Assembly: GCA_030066795.1 (NCBI GenBank)
Contig: JASJAW010000001.1
Coordinates: forward strand, 248,001-312,000
Origin: Dinoroseobacter sp.
Lineage (GTDB): Bacteria; Pseudomonadota; Alphaproteobacteria; Rhodobacterales; Rhodobacteraceae
Direction: 5' to 3'
Length of the DNA stretch: 64,000 nt
The notes under the pieces were generated by a model that did no database searches, was not told where the DNA came from, and saw only the letters and a program-made list of their open reading frames with translations. A program made the position numbers and the translations under genes. Below, in pieces: positions 28,796 through 38,399 of this stretch (positions within the stretch are counted from its first letter, which is position 1; each line of letters begins with the position of its first letter).

Positions 28796-29021
28796 GCGCA
28801 CTGTCTGTTTGCGACGTCTGCGCTGACGGAATTCTTACAGACCCCTGTTCTTGCCCATGCGAGCTTTTGGACAAGAGGAGGAAGCGCATGTCCGGAGATA
28901 CATGGCGCATAACACTGGTGATCCGCACCATCGGGGCGGCGCGAGGGAACGCGGCGCGGGGTGGGCCTTCGGGCCGGCACTAACTTTAACCCTGGTCCCG
29001 TCGCCAAAATTCCGGATTGCC

Positions 29022-30569
29022 ATGACTACACCTGCTTCCCGCCGCTCTGGCGGTAGATCCGCCCGCCGCGCTTTGCGCGCGGCACCTCTTGCCGCTGACA
29101 AACGCCCGGTCCGCGCGGGCTTGTCCGGAGGCTCCTATGCTCCGCTCAGCGCGGCCGAGATCCAACGTATCCACGATACCGCATTGCAGGTTCTGGAAGA
29201 AATTGGTTTGGCCGACGCGCCGCCTTCTGGCGTGGCGGCGATGACCGCCGTCGGCGCCATCCAAGGTGAGGACGGACGCCTGAGGTTTCCGCCCGCTGTG
29301 GTAGAGGACGCGCTCGCCAATGCAGCGCGGGATGTCACCCTACACGGCCGCGATCCGCGCCACGACTTACATCTTAGCGGTAAGAGCGTGCATTTCGGAA
29401 CAGCGGGGGCTGCCGTGAACATGGTAGAAGCCGACGGATGCAGCTATCGCGAAAGCACGCTTCAGGACCTGTTCGATGCCTGCCGGATCGCAGACCAGCT
29501 CGACAATATTCACTTTGTGCAGCGCCCCATCGTGGCGCGTGATATCACCAACAATCTGGAGCTCGACCTGAACACGGTTTACGCTTGTTGCGCGGGCACC
29601 ACCAAGCATATCGGCGCCTCAATCTCAGAGCCGGGAAACGAGATGGAGTGTCTCGAGCTTCTGCACATGATTGCGGGGGGAGAAGTCGCGTGGCGTGCGC
29701 GACCTTTCGTGTCCAACACAAACTGTTTCGTTGTGCCGCCTTTGAAGTTTGCCACAGAAAGCTGCCAGGCCATGGAGGGGTGTATCCGCGGTGGTATGCC
29801 CGTGCTGCTTCTAAGCGCGGGAATGGCTGGGGCCACTGCGCCCGCAACACTGGCGGGGGCAATTGTCCAGGCGGTGGCCGAGTGCCTCGCGGGACTCGTC
29901 TATGTCAACGCTATCTCGCCTGGGCACCCCGCTGTTTTCGGGACATGGCCCTTCGTTGTAGACCTGCGCACGGGGGCGATGTCCATCGGCTCGGGCGAAC
30001 AGGCGCTGCTAAGCGCCGGGTGCGCGCAGATGCATCAGTTCTACGGATTGCCCGGCGGAGCGGCAGCCGGAGCGTCGGACGCCAAGCTGCCGGATATGCA
30101 GGCCGGATGGGAACAGATGTGTTCCAACGTCATGGCGGGGCTTGCAGGCCTGAATATGGTTTATGAGGCGGCCGGGATGCATGCATCTCTTCTGGGTTTC
30201 TGTCACGAGAGCCTGATATTGGGCGATGACATGATCGGGCAGGCTTTGCGATGCGTGAAGGGGATCGAGGTAACCGATGACACACTGGCGGTGGAGGCGA
30301 TGCGCGAGGTCTGTCTCGGGGGCCCGGGCCACTATCTGGGCGTCGGCGATACACTGGCGCGGATGGAAACAGATTATGTCTATCCCGCGTTTGGCAATCG
30401 GATGAGCCCCAAAGAGTGGGAGGAAGCGCAAAAGCCCGATCTCGTCGCGCAAGCTACGGCTCGCAAAGAGGTAGTTCTTGCGACAAAACCCGCTTCAGCT
30501 TTCCCAGCCACACTCAAGGAAAAAATCCGGAGTCGGTTTCCAATTCACTTGGCAGAGGTCGAAAGCTAA
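29022..30569 (+). CDS. MttB-family (trimethylamine methyltransferase-like) protein, non-pyrrolysine
   Basis: A 515-aa member of the MttB/MTTB family (COG5598). Archaeal trimethylamine methyltransferases contain pyrrolysine; this frame runs through without an amber codon, as in the glycine betaine-type MtgB homologues. ATG 29022 (MTTPASRRSGGRS) is chosen; the frame is open upstream but not family-like. The N-terminus is Arg/Ala-rich. Typical segments are LQVLEEIGLADAP, SVHFGTAGAAVNM and YPAFGNRMSPKEWEE near the C-terminus. No corrinoid protein or reactivase gene is adjacent, so the methyl acceptor must be encoded elsewhere. Substrate unknown. Confidence 0.85.
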   Translation: MTTPASRRSGGRSARRALRAAPLAADKRPVRAGLSGGSYAPLSAAEIQRIHDTALQVLEEIGLADAPPSGVAAMTAVGAIQGEDGRLRFPPAVVEDALANAARDVTLHGRDPRHDLHLSGKSVHFGTAGAAVNMVEADGCSYRESTLQDLFDACRIADQLDNIHFVQRPIVARDITNNLELDLNTVYACCAGTTKHIGASISEPGNEMECLELLHMIAGGEVAWRARPFVSNTNCFVVPPLKFATESCQAMEGCIRGGMPVLLLSAGMAGATAPATLAGAIVQAVAECLAGLVYVNAISPGHPAVFGTWPFVVDLRTGAMSIGSGEQALLSAGCAQMHQFYGLPGGAAAGASDAKLPDMQAGWEQMCSNVMAGLAGLNMVYEAAGMHASLLGFCHESLILGDDMIGQALRCVKGIEVTDDTLAVEAMREVCLGGPGHYLGVGDTLARMETDYVYPAFGNRMSPKEWEEAQKPDLVAQATARKEVVLATKPASAFPATLKEKIRSRFPIHLAEVES

Positions 30570-30684
30570 GATCCTTACTTAGCATTTTGTGATGCGAAAA
30601 AACTGTGCTTTAGTATGGGTATAGACAGAATTTCTCGCGTCTGAATTGGCGGGAAGCCTTGATTGAAGCTAACGGAGAGCCCCA

Positions 30685-31371
30685 ATGTTTAAACGTACTC
30701 TTGCCGAGTTCATCGGCACCTTCTGGCTGGTTTTCGGCGGCTGTGGCAGCGCGTTGTTGGCGGCTGGTGTTGCCGATGTTGGAATCGGCTGGCTAGGGGT
30801 TAGTCTTGCATTTGGCCTGACCGTCATGACCATGGCCTATGCCGTGGGCGGCATCTCGGGTGGGCATTTCAACCCGGCTGTGACACTCGGTCTTACGGTC
30901 GCAGGCAAGTTCGAAGTCAAGGACATCGCGCCGTATTGGGTGGCACAGCTTCTGGGTGGGGCGACTGCTGCAGGCATCCTCTTCATTATCGTTTCCGGTC
31001 AGGCCGAGTTTGCAGGTGTAGGCAGCTTTGCCTCCAACGGCTACGGAGAAGCGTCGCCAGCCGGTTACAACATGGTCGCGGCCCTTGTTGCTGAGACGGT
31101 ACTGACGGCCGTCTTTCTGATTGTGATCCTGGGGTCTACCTCGCTCAAGGTACCCGAAGGGTTCGCGCCCATAGCAATCGGGCTCTGCTTGACACTTATT
31201 CACCTGATCTTGATCCCGGTGACCAACACTTCAGTCAATCCTGCACGCTCAACCGCGATGGCGATCTATGCCGATGCGCCTGCGATGGCGCAGCTGTGGC
31301 TCTTCTGGGTGGCGCCTCTTGCCGGCGGCGTAATCGGTGCGTTGATCTGGGCTGCCTTTGACGAGGATTGA
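30685..31371 (+). CDS. aqpZ: Aquaporin Z
   Basis: A 228-aa water channel of the MIP family with six membrane helices and two NPA loops: [11 protein letters not shown] (about 59-69) and [13 protein letters not shown] (about 184-196). The selectivity-filter Arg follows the second NPA, as in water-specific AqpZ. CGGAGAG precedes the ATG. A possible sigma-70 promoter is TTGTGA (30587-30592), 18 bases, TAGTAT (30611-30616). It stands alone between mttB and lolC. Confidence 0.95.
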   Translation: MFKRTLAEFIGTFWLVFGGCGSALLAAGVADVGIGWLGVSLAFGLTVMTMAYAVGGISGGHFNPAVTLGLTVAGKFEVKDIAPYWVAQLLGGATAAGILFIIVSGQAEFAGVGSFASNGYGEASPAGYNMVAALVAETVLTAVFLIVILGSTSLKVPEGFAPIAIGLCLTLIHLILIPVTNTSVNPARSTAMAIYADAPAMAQLWLFWVAPLAGGVIGALIWAAFDED

Positions 31372-31419
31372 TCCGCTTTGCAGTTGGGGTGATTGACCTC
31401 CGCCGCAGGCACGATAAGA

Positions 31420-31449
31420 CCAAGGGGACCTAGTCGGAGTTCCCCTTGG
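31420..31449 (+). promoter_or_regulatory. Hairpin spanning the lolC ribosome site and TTG start
   Basis: CCAAGGGGA (31420-31428) pairs perfectly with TCCCCTTGG (31441-31449). The CGGAG ribosome site (31435-31439) lies in the loop and the TTG start codon (31446-31448) in the stem. No T-run follows, so it is not a normal terminator for aqpZ; it could tune lolC translation. Confidence 0.55.
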
Positions 31450-32732
31450 CCACCTCGCCACCGCCTTTTTCCCGCTACGAAAGGATGATCGCCTGGCGCT
31501 ACCTGCGCGCGCGCCGCGCTGAGGGTGGCGTGAGCGTTATGACCTGGATCAGCCTGATTGGGATCACGCTGGCGGTGATGGCGCTGATTGCCACAATGTC
31601 GGTGCGTTCAGGCTTTCGGGCAGAATTCGTCGATACCATTTTGGGCGCGAACGCGCATATCGCTGTCTATGGCAGTTTTTATAACCAGGAGACTGGCGAA
31701 ACCTCGCGTTTGTTACCCGAGGCGGACGCCATGGCCACGCGGATCGCAGAGCTACCGGGGGTCACCCGTGCTGCACCCTTGATCCGTGGGCAGGTGATTA
31801 GCACGCATGACGGTCGCACGTCCGGTGCGGAAGTTTATGGGCTGTCCGCCCAAGATCTTCTTAGCTTGCCGGGAATTGCAAATGATGAAACCGGGCGGGG
31901 CCAACTTGAGAGGTTCGGCGATGGGGTCGCCATCGGGTCGGGCATTTCCAGGGAACTGGGCTTACAGGTAGGTGAGCAAATCCGCCTGATTTCGCCGGAT
32001 GGGGTCAAAACGCCTTTCGGGACCAGCCCGCGTGTCAAGACATACGAGGTCGTCTATATCTTCTCTCTCGGTCGCTACGATATCGACCGTACCCGTATCT
32101 ATATGCCCTTTGCCGAGGCACAGGACTATTTCAATCGCGACGGCGGGGCAGACGAGATCGAGGTGATGGTCTCCAACCCCGAAAACATAGATGTCTGGCG
32201 CGGGTCAGTGCTGGAAGCGGCGGGGCCAAGCACATTTCTGTGGACGTGGGAGGACAGCGCCAGTGCGTTCCTCCGCGCGCTCGAGATCGAAGACAATGTA
32301 ATGTTCATTATCATGGCGATCCTCGTTCTGATTGCGGCCATGAACATCGTCTCGGGCCTGATCATGCTGGTGAAGAACAAAGGCCGCGATATTGGGATAC
32401 TGCGCACAATTGGGCTGACAGAGGGCGCGGTATTACGGGTGTTTTTCCTGTGTGGCGCGGCGACGGGTATTCTTGGAACGGTATTCGGGGTCATCCTCGG
32501 ATGCCTTTTCGCGATTTATATCGACCAGATATTCAGCTTTGTGAACTGGGTCGGCGGCGGAGGTGTTTGGGACCCGTCCATTCGCGGGATCTATGAGGTG
32601 CCGGCCCGGCTGGAGCTTGGCAACGTTTTGTCAGCGGTTTTCCTGTCGCTGGGCCTCTCGTTTTGCGTGACGTATTTTCCGGCCCGCCGCGCGGCGCGAA
32701 TGAATCCGGTGGAGGCGTTGCGGTATGAGTGA
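31446..32732 (+). CDS. lolC: Lipoprotein-releasing ABC permease, LolC/E family
   Basis: Inner-membrane permease that extracts outer-membrane lipoproteins for LolA. The 428 aa show the FtsX/MacB-like layout: one N-terminal helix (about 32-52), a large periplasmic domain, and three C-terminal helices. The TTG start at 31446 is preferred since the upstream [21 protein letters not shown] stretch is typical; it has CGGAG six bases before. ATG 31485 is the alternative. Only one permease gene is present, so a homodimer is likely, as in many Alphaproteobacteria. It overlaps lolD by eight bases. Confidence 0.92.
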   Translation: MATSPPPFSRYERMIAWRYLRARRAEGGVSVMTWISLIGITLAVMALIATMSVRSGFRAEFVDTILGANAHIAVYGSFYNQETGETSRLLPEADAMATRIAELPGVTRAAPLIRGQVISTHDGRTSGAEVYGLSAQDLLSLPGIANDETGRGQLERFGDGVAIGSGISRELGLQVGEQIRLISPDGVKTPFGTSPRVKTYEVVYIFSLGRYDIDRTRIYMPFAEAQDYFNRDGGADEIEVMVSNPENIDVWRGSVLEAAGPSTFLWTWEDSASAFLRALEIEDNVMFIIMAILVLIAAMNIVSGLIMLVKNKGRDIGILRTIGLTEGAVLRVFFLCGAATGILGTVFGVILGCLFAIYIDQIFSFVNWVGGGGVWDPSIRGIYEVPARLELGNVLSAVFLSLGLSFCVTYFPARRAARMNPVEALRYE

Positions 32733-33408
32733 TGCCGTGCTGGAGGCCACAGGGCTGACCAAGTCCTACCGCAAAGGTACGGCTGGAGAGATTGCGGTGC
32801 TGCGCGGGGTTGACCTGCGGGTTACGCGCGGTGAGGTCGTTGCGCTCGTGGCGCCATCGGGTGCGGGGAAGTCGACGCTTCTTCATATTGCCGGCCTGCT
32901 GGATAAAGCCGACGATGGCTCGCTGAGCCTTGGTGGGCGTGACATAGCCGGGCTGGACGACAGTGCGCGTACAGCAATCCGTCGCGCGGATGTCGGCTTC
33001 ATTTATCAGTTCCACCACCTGCTTCCGGAGTTTTCAGCGCTGGAAAATATCATCTTGCCGCAGCTGGCAAACGGCACGAGCCACGCGGCCGCACGATCAC
33101 GGGCAGAGGATCTTCTTGACGGGGTCGGGCTTGCCGCACGCGGCGATCACCGTCCTGCAGCGCTGTCCGGGGGCGAGCAGCAACGCGTCGCCTTTTGCCG
33201 TGCATTGGCCAATGCGCCGCAATTGCTGCTTGCGGACGAGCCGACGGGAAATCTGGACCCGGATACATCGGACACCGTCTTCAATGCGATGATGGCGCAT
33301 GTGCGCGGCACAGGTCTTTCAGCCCTGATCGCCACCCACAACCTGGATCTGGCCGCGCGCATGGACCGTGCCGTCCGGTTGGACGGTGGTGTTTTGGTTC
33401 CAGCCTGA
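32725..33408 (+). CDS. lolD: Lipoprotein-releasing ABC ATPase LolD
   Basis: A 227-aa ATPase powering the Lol permease. Walker [10 protein letters not shown] (about 43-51), signature [15 protein letters not shown] (about 142-156), Walker [14 protein letters not shown] and the switch His in ATHNLDLA are all intact. The usual GPSGSGKS is changed to APSGAGKS, which should be harmless. It is co-transcribed with lolC. Confidence 0.95.
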   Translation: MSDAVLEATGLTKSYRKGTAGEIAVLRGVDLRVTRGEVVALVAPSGAGKSTLLHIAGLLDKADDGSLSLGGRDIAGLDDSARTAIRRADVGFIYQFHHLLPEFSALENIILPQLANGTSHAAARSRAEDLLDGVGLAARGDHRPAALSGGEQQRVAFCRALANAPQLLLADEPTGNLDPDTSDTVFNAMMAHVRGTGLSALIATHNLDLAARMDRAVRLDGGVLVPA

Positions 33409-33445
33409 TCGGCTCACGCGAAGTTTTGTGTTTTGTGAGCGACCG

Positions 33446-33476
33446 GGCTCCTACGTTGTCGAGCAACACAGGAGCC
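33446..33476 (+). promoter_or_regulatory. Hairpin burying the ribosome site of the DUF3047 gene
   Basis: GGCTCCT (33446-33452) pairs with AGGAGCC (33470-33476), with a further GTTG/CAAC inner stem. The AGGAG ribosome site for ATG 33481 is in the stem. A second inverted repeat, GCTCAC...GTGAGC (about 33414-33440), lies just upstream. This could act as a lolD terminator remnant or a translation switch. Confidence 0.5.
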
Positions 33477-33480
33477 TCGT

Positions 33481-34122
33481 ATGCGATCCCTTATTCTTGC
33501 GTCTGCAATTGCCTTAACAAGCCTGCCCATAGCCGCCGAACCCATACCGTTTGACGGGGCCTGGAAAACGCAGAGATTTTCGCTGTTCTCGTCGAATACG
33601 TACCGGTTCAAGGGCAGCGAATTGGATGTGCTTTCGGACGGCTCGGTTTCAATGGCGTACGTCGCGCTGGACTCGTCCCGCTGGGACGCGCGGGATGCGC
33701 AGTGGAACTGGAGTGTAGTGGAAGGTGTCGCAGCGACTGACCTGACCCGCAAGGGAGGCGATGATCGTAACCTCGCTCTTTACTTCGTGTTTTTGCCTCA
33801 GGCAGAGGCGGAGCGGTTGCGTGGCGGGAATATTCGCAAGCTGTTGGGCAATGAACAAGCGCGCGTGCTGGTCTATGTCTGGGGTGGCGAGCATGGCCGC
33901 AATCAGCAACTGGACAGTCCCTATCTGGGCGCACGCGGGAAAACGGTCGTCTTGCGCAACGCCGGAACCGGCTCACACCGCGAAGATGTTGACCTCGCCC
34001 GCGACTACCAGCGCGCCTTTGGCAGCCAAGTAGAAGCGCTTGTCGGACTGGCCGTCAGTGCTGACAGCGATGATACGGACGGGGCTATCCGTGCGCGCAT
34101 CGCCGGGCTAAGGCTGGAGTAG
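33481..34122 (+). CDS. DUF3047 family exported protein
   Basis: A 213-aa protein with a signal peptide (MRSLILASAIALTSLPIAAEP) and a DUF3047-like domain (YRFKGSELDVLSDGSVSMAYVAL, WNWSVVEGVAATDL, KGGDDRNLALYFVF). Cysteine-free periplasmic protein of unknown function. Its ribosome site is inside a hairpin. It is tightly convergent with the amidohydrolase gene, with seven bases between stops. Confidence 0.72.
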   Translation: MRSLILASAIALTSLPIAAEPIPFDGAWKTQRFSLFSSNTYRFKGSELDVLSDGSVSMAYVALDSSRWDARDAQWNWSVVEGVAATDLTRKGGDDRNLALYFVFLPQAEAERLRGGNIRKLLGNEQARVLVYVWGGEHGRNQQLDSPYLGARGKTVVLRNAGTGSHREDVDLARDYQRAFGSQVEALVGLAVSADSDDTDGAIRARIAGLRLE

Positions 34123-34129
34123 GAGCCTG

Positions 34130-35539
34130 TCAGTCGAGCGTGTTTTTGTAGATAACGCCGTCTTTCATAATCAGGTCCATCGTGTCGATCTGCCCGGCGG
34201 CCCGATCCGGGGCGCCGTATTGGTCCGCGTTGGCGCCCAAATTAGTCATATCCTCAAGCGGATTGCCCTCAACCAGCAAAATATCCGCGTAGGCACCTTC
34301 CTGAATGACACCAAGGGGCCCGTCGGGATAGGGGTTCCACTGCCCGGTCAGGGCCGCAACTTTGCCACCGATTGACGTCATAGATTTCAAAGTGGCGAGA
34401 TTGCCGAAATTCTCGGCCCAGAAGAACATCTCGAAGTCCCGATTGCGGCGAGCAGCTTCTGGCGTGACGGTTACGATGTCCACGCCAAAAACCGTCAGAT
34501 CCATTAGGGCGGGGTTGGATTTCAGTATTTCGACCACCTGTTGCATTCCCTGCTGCGCCACCCGTGCTTTGGATTTGTTGACTGACTCTGTCGGCCCAAA
34601 AATCACTTCCAGCGCTTCAGGGTTGGATGCCGACAGCTGCGGATTGTAGTAGACGCCGTTTTCAACGAAGACCTGCGCGGCTTCCGGGGTCAGGAACGGC
34701 ACATGGAGTATTTCTTTTAAGCCAAACCCGATCGCGCGGATCGCGTCTTCTGCACGGTAAATATGCGCTGTGACATACGTATCCCAAGCATCGGCGACTT
34801 CGACGACAGCTTCGATTTCTTCATCCGAGCTCTGGCGTGAATGCAACGGATCCTTCGAAGAAAAGATACCTCCCCCCATCATCATCTTCAGAAAGTCAGC
34901 CCCGTTCGCGAGGTTTTGTCTTGCAGCGCTGAGGGTAGCCGGACGACCGTCCACGATATGGGTCATGCCAAGCTCGCCTGCGCGGAAAGAGGTGCGATCC
35001 GACAATCGGCGTTGCCCTTTTAAGCGAAAGTCGCCATGGCCTCCGGTCTGGCCGATGACCGCGGTCGCCTGATAGAGTCGCGGTCCTATGACTTCGCCCC
35101 GGTCGATGACATCGCTGATACCCTTTAGCGAAGCGCCGGGATCGCGGATGGTGGTCCAACCATCAAGGAGCAATGCGCGTGCCGTAGCAGCTCCCATGGC
35201 TCCGATCTCCTGCCAATCGCGCATTTCGATCGTGTCATACCCGCCAATCATATGTTGGTAGTTGAGGTGCACGTGGCTTTCGATCAGCCCCGGCATCAGC
35301 GTGCGCCCACCGCCATCAATGACCGTTGCCGCCGGTGCGTCGATTGTATCTGTCGAGACTGTCTTGATCAGGTTGCCTTCGACCAGAACCTGCGCGTCTT
35401 GCAGCAACGCCGGGCTTTCGCCGTCAAAGACGTTGACGTTCGTGAACAGCGTTTGCGGCGGAGCGTCCTGCGCAAGCGCAGCTGAAGCTAGCGCCGAGAT
35501 CAAAACGGCGCTGGCGAAGCGCCGGATAGTTGGGGCCAT
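34130..35539 (-). CDS. Exported amidohydrolase-family protein
   Basis: A 469-aa metal-dependent hydrolase of the imidazolonepropionase/prolidase-like amidohydrolase group. A signal peptide (cleaved after ALAQ) precedes the barrel; the metal motif is ESHVHLNYQHM, with a later conserved GVDIVTVTPEAARRN near the Asp ligand. ATG 35539 has GGAGGA upstream. Members cleave dipeptides, cyclic amides or organophosphates in the periplasm; the substrate is unknown. It lies 65 bases after the DUF3604 gene on the same strand. Confidence 0.85.
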   Translation of the reverse strand: MAPTIRRFASAVLISALASAALAQDAPPQTLFTNVNVFDGESPALLQDAQVLVEGNLIKTVSTDTIDAPAATVIDGGGRTLMPGLIESHVHLNYQHMIGGYDTIEMRDWQEIGAMGAATARALLLDGWTTIRDPGASLKGISDVIDRGEVIGPRLYQATAVIGQTGGHGDFRLKGQRRLSDRTSFRAGELGMTHIVDGRPATLSAARQNLANGADFLKMMMGGGIFSSKDPLHSRQSSDEEIEAVVEVADAWDTYVTAHIYRAEDAIRAIGFGLKEILHVPFLTPEAAQVFVENGVYYNPQLSASNPEALEVIFGPTESVNKSKARVAQQGMQQVVEILKSNPALMDLTVFGVDIVTVTPEAARRNRDFEMFFWAENFGNLATLKSMTSIGGKVAALTGQWNPYPDGPLGVIQEGAYADILLVEGNPLEDMTNLGANADQYGAPDRAAGQIDTMDLIMKDGVIYKNTLD

Positions 35540-35604
35540 GCATTCCTCCGGTTTTTGCCTGCTGTCCCTGCCAGTCGTTCGAACAGCCACCTTTATTCAC
35601 ACTG

Positions 35605-37515
35605 TCAGCCCTCTGCTGTGTAAAAGATCGGCGAGGTATAGGCCCGATCCTGAACTTCTGGCGGGACAGTGTCCGGCAACGGGATATCAAAGACGGCCGC
35701 GTCGCGCGTCGTCCAGCGCGGCGTCGGGATCTCCAGCACACGCACGTAATAAAACGCATCCTGGCTCGGATCGAACGCCGGGTCCTGCCAGTGGGCTTCC
35801 AATGCCGCTGCCCCGATCGTGTTGGTAAAGGTCGCCGTTGGAATGTCCACTGTAGAGCCCACAGGCTCGCGTGCGCGGCCATCCTCCCCGATCTCGCGGT
35901 CACCCGACACGGCGACGTCGTAGACGCGCTCGAAGGTTTCCCCGCTGTCGTCGATCCAGCCTTTGATGATCTGCACGCGATCGAGGTTCGCTCCGTCGGG
36001 ATCGCGTAGCGCACGGATCAGGAAATTCGGTGCCGCGCCCTCAGGTGCTGCGCGCAGATCGCCGCCCATCGGCACGCCGTTCTGGTAGCCGTTTGAGACG
36101 AAATCAGACGCGCCAAGGTCTTCGGGGCCAAACGTCCATCCCCCGAAAACGCGCACTCGGATACGGCTACCGGTGGTGGCGTAAGCCTCTTTGCGGGTAA
36201 GGGCGCCAAACACCTCGGCGCGGGTGTTTTCCCGTGCCCAGACGGCGGTGAGACCGGCAGCGGATTCCTGCGCGGTCAGGATACGCAGCGCGTCGTCTTC
36301 TGCCGGGATCACGTCGATGTTGTGCCGGTTCGGCGACGGCTCCGTATGCTGGTACTTGCCGAAATAGTTGTCCTCGCGAGAAGTGGGCAGCGCGGTATGA
36401 GCGTCGGTCGTGCCATAAAGACCGAATTTGTACGGATTAACGCCAATCTCACGTTTCAACTCCAACCCGACTTTCAAGGCCGAGCGTGCGTACTCGTATC
36501 GCAGCATTTCGGGAGTTTTCGGAGCTGCGCCGGACAGGTTTCCGACGTCCCAGCTTTCGAAGTCCGCGAATTCATCATCAGGTGACAGCAGAGGGTGGGT
36601 TTCCTCGTCGCCCTTGATTTGTGTCATCTCGTGCATCGGTTCCCAGCGAATGCGTTTTGCAGCGTATTCCGCATCCATCGGCGTGCCGTCATACTTGTTC
36701 TTCGAGAACATCAGCCCGTTCGAGAGGTTCGCATTATGCGGTACTGCGATCACTCGCCCTCCGGTATCCGCCTCATAGGAGGCAAGATAATTCCATAGGT
36801 CTTCAGGTTCGCTGTCGAAGAACGGAAACGGGCGCGTTTGGCTGGTTTTGTCTGCCCCATCTGCGAACAAGATCACACGGTGGAGGTTGTCGCCGAGCGG
36901 CGTGTAGGTCCACTCGAAACCGGCAAGGGCAGTGAACACGCCCGGGTCGTTGTAGTGGTCGACGGTATCGATGATATCGAGCCAGATGTCGCCATCAAGG
37001 CCAAGGCCCGCGGTTGGGTCGCGGCCCTGAACTGTGCCGATGTCGATTATGTCGGCGAATGCGGCCATACGGCCTTCCTGTCCTGACTGGAACAGGTCGT
37101 AGGTTTGACGCCCCCAATCGTCTGCGAGCAAGCGCGGGTCAGAGGTGCGTACCGCTGTTGCGAGGCCCAGCATCTCGGCGTGTTCTGTAATGGCAAGAAA
37201 GTCGAGCGGGCGCACGAGCTGTACGCGCTGTCCTGTGTTGGATAGGATTTCCTCGCCGCGGGCGACAGCGAAGGCGTCATGCATGTCGAGCGATGTGCCG
37301 ATCAGACCCGCGTCAAAAGAGATCTCTGTGTGGAAATGGAGGTCACCGAACAGAACCTGATCGGGATAGGCGCGTCCCGCAAAGGGAGAATAGGGTTCGC
37401 TTCCGTCCACGATCTCTGGTGAGACATTGCCCTCGAAACTCAGCGCCGGAGCTGGCGCAAATGCGCATATTGCTGTGAGGTAGACTGCGGCTGGTGTCGT
37501 TTTCAGAAATGTCAT
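35605..37515 (-). CDS. DUF3604 family exported protein
   Basis: A 636-aa exported protein. A signal peptide (MTFLKTTPAAVYLTAICAFA) is followed by YPDQVLFGDLHFHTEISFDAG with the HxH pattern of PHP-like metal hydrolases, then FLAITEHAEMLG with the second His pair. DUF3604 proteins are common in marine bacteria and often sit near sulfatases or amidohydrolases; their reaction is not established. ATG 37515 is chosen since the upstream extension lacks a signal peptide. It probably forms a unit with the amidohydrolase. Confidence 0.85.
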   Translation of the reverse strand: MTFLKTTPAAVYLTAICAFAPAPALSFEGNVSPEIVDGSEPYSPFAGRAYPDQVLFGDLHFHTEISFDAGLIGTSLDMHDAFAVARGEEILSNTGQRVQLVRPLDFLAITEHAEMLGLATAVRTSDPRLLADDWGRQTYDLFQSGQEGRMAAFADIIDIGTVQGRDPTAGLGLDGDIWLDIIDTVDHYNDPGVFTALAGFEWTYTPLGDNLHRVILFADGADKTSQTRPFPFFDSEPEDLWNYLASYEADTGGRVIAVPHNANLSNGLMFSKNKYDGTPMDAEYAAKRIRWEPMHEMTQIKGDEETHPLLSPDDEFADFESWDVGNLSGAAPKTPEMLRYEYARSALKVGLELKREIGVNPYKFGLYGTTDAHTALPTSREDNYFGKYQHTEPSPNRHNIDVIPAEDDALRILTAQESAAGLTAVWARENTRAEVFGALTRKEAYATTGSRIRVRVFGGWTFGPEDLGASDFVSNGYQNGVPMGGDLRAAPEGAAPNFLIRALRDPDGANLDRVQIIKGWIDDSGETFERVYDVAVSGDREIGEDGRAREPVGSTVDIPTATFTNTIGAAALEAHWQDPAFDPSQDAFYYVRVLEIPTPRWTTRDAAVFDIPLPDTVPPEVQDRAYTSPIFYTAEG

Positions 37516-37624
37516 GGGCCGCCCCCCGGCTGTCTTGGCGCGTCGTTCCACGCCCAAGAAAACAAAGAAGATATTCCGCAGGTTACCACATGACATGCTG
37601 TGCACAAAGGCGCGAAGCGCCTGT

Positions 37625-38350
37625 TTATTTCAGATTGGTCGCCCGGATTGACGCGTAGTCTTTCGCGGGCATGGTGCCACCTATTTCGAGAATAAGTTTG
37701 CGCCGGATTGCGTCAGCGAGGCTCTCCATCCCGTCGGCAGTGATCACAAATGCTCCTCGGCCACCGATAATCCGGTCTGCGTAAAGCTGTTCAAGATCGC
37801 CTGCCCCGGGCCGCGAACAGAAGCGGCACAGGATCGGCAGGCCGTTGATGGTGATGCCGGCCTCAAGCGCGGCGGCGCGTCCTTCCGCGATGGACGGACC
37901 GTTCCAGTTGTTCGCGCTGTCGCCTGAGAAATCGATGACCTTGCGCCAGCCGTCATAGTCGTTGGTCTCGATCAGTTGCGTGCCAAACATCAGCGCCGAG
38001 CCGATAGAGTTGCGACCGAAGGCGCGTCGGGGTTTTCCCGCAAACTCCGCAGCAAACGCAGCAGCGCTCTCCGGCCCGTCAACAATGCGCCACGGGACCA
38101 CTATGTCCTCTGCACCGGCGGCGGCCCACTCGACATAGGTCACCGCGATACGCCCGTAGGCGGAGTTGGCGATGGCCCTCAGGACCTCCCGGTCTTGCAG
38201 TGCAGTCGCATAGCCTTGGCGCTGGAATTCAATCTCGGCCGCGTCAATGGAGCCCGAGGCATCCGCCATCAGAACCAGTTCGACCTCCACATCCTGAGCG
38301 ATGGCCAGGGCGGGCAGTAAGGCGAACATGACAGCGAACGCTGGGATCAT
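37625..38350 (-). CDS. DUF1194 (VWA-like) exported protein
   Basis: A 241-aa exported protein with a von Willebrand A-like fold. After a signal peptide (ending ALAIAQ) comes the metal-binding DASGSID motif (DxSxS), then a long Rossmann-like domain with DFSGDSANNWNG and two cysteines in LCRFC, which may form a disulfide. Function is unknown; the metal site suggests protein binding. It is common in Rhodobacteraceae. It lies 49 bases after the DMT transporter gene on the same strand. Confidence 0.82.
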   Translation of the reverse strand: MIPAFAVMFALLPALAIAQDVEVELVLMADASGSIDAAEIEFQRQGYATALQDREVLRAIANSAYGRIAVTYVEWAAAGAEDIVVPWRIVDGPESAAAFAAEFAGKPRRAFGRNSIGSALMFGTQLIETNDYDGWRKVIDFSGDSANNWNGPSIAEGRAAALEAGITINGLPILCRFCSRPGAGDLEQLYADRIIGGRGAFVITADGMESLADAIRRKLILEIGGTMPAKDYASIRATNLK

Positions 38351-38399
38351 CGGCTTGTCCTGATCATACACTGCAGAAGTAGCGCTGCGAACGAGGCCG

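Noticed and set aside
28851..29021. N-terminal extension of the mttB-like gene
   Set aside because: Arg/His-rich translation without family similarity; ATG 29022 gives a plausible start.
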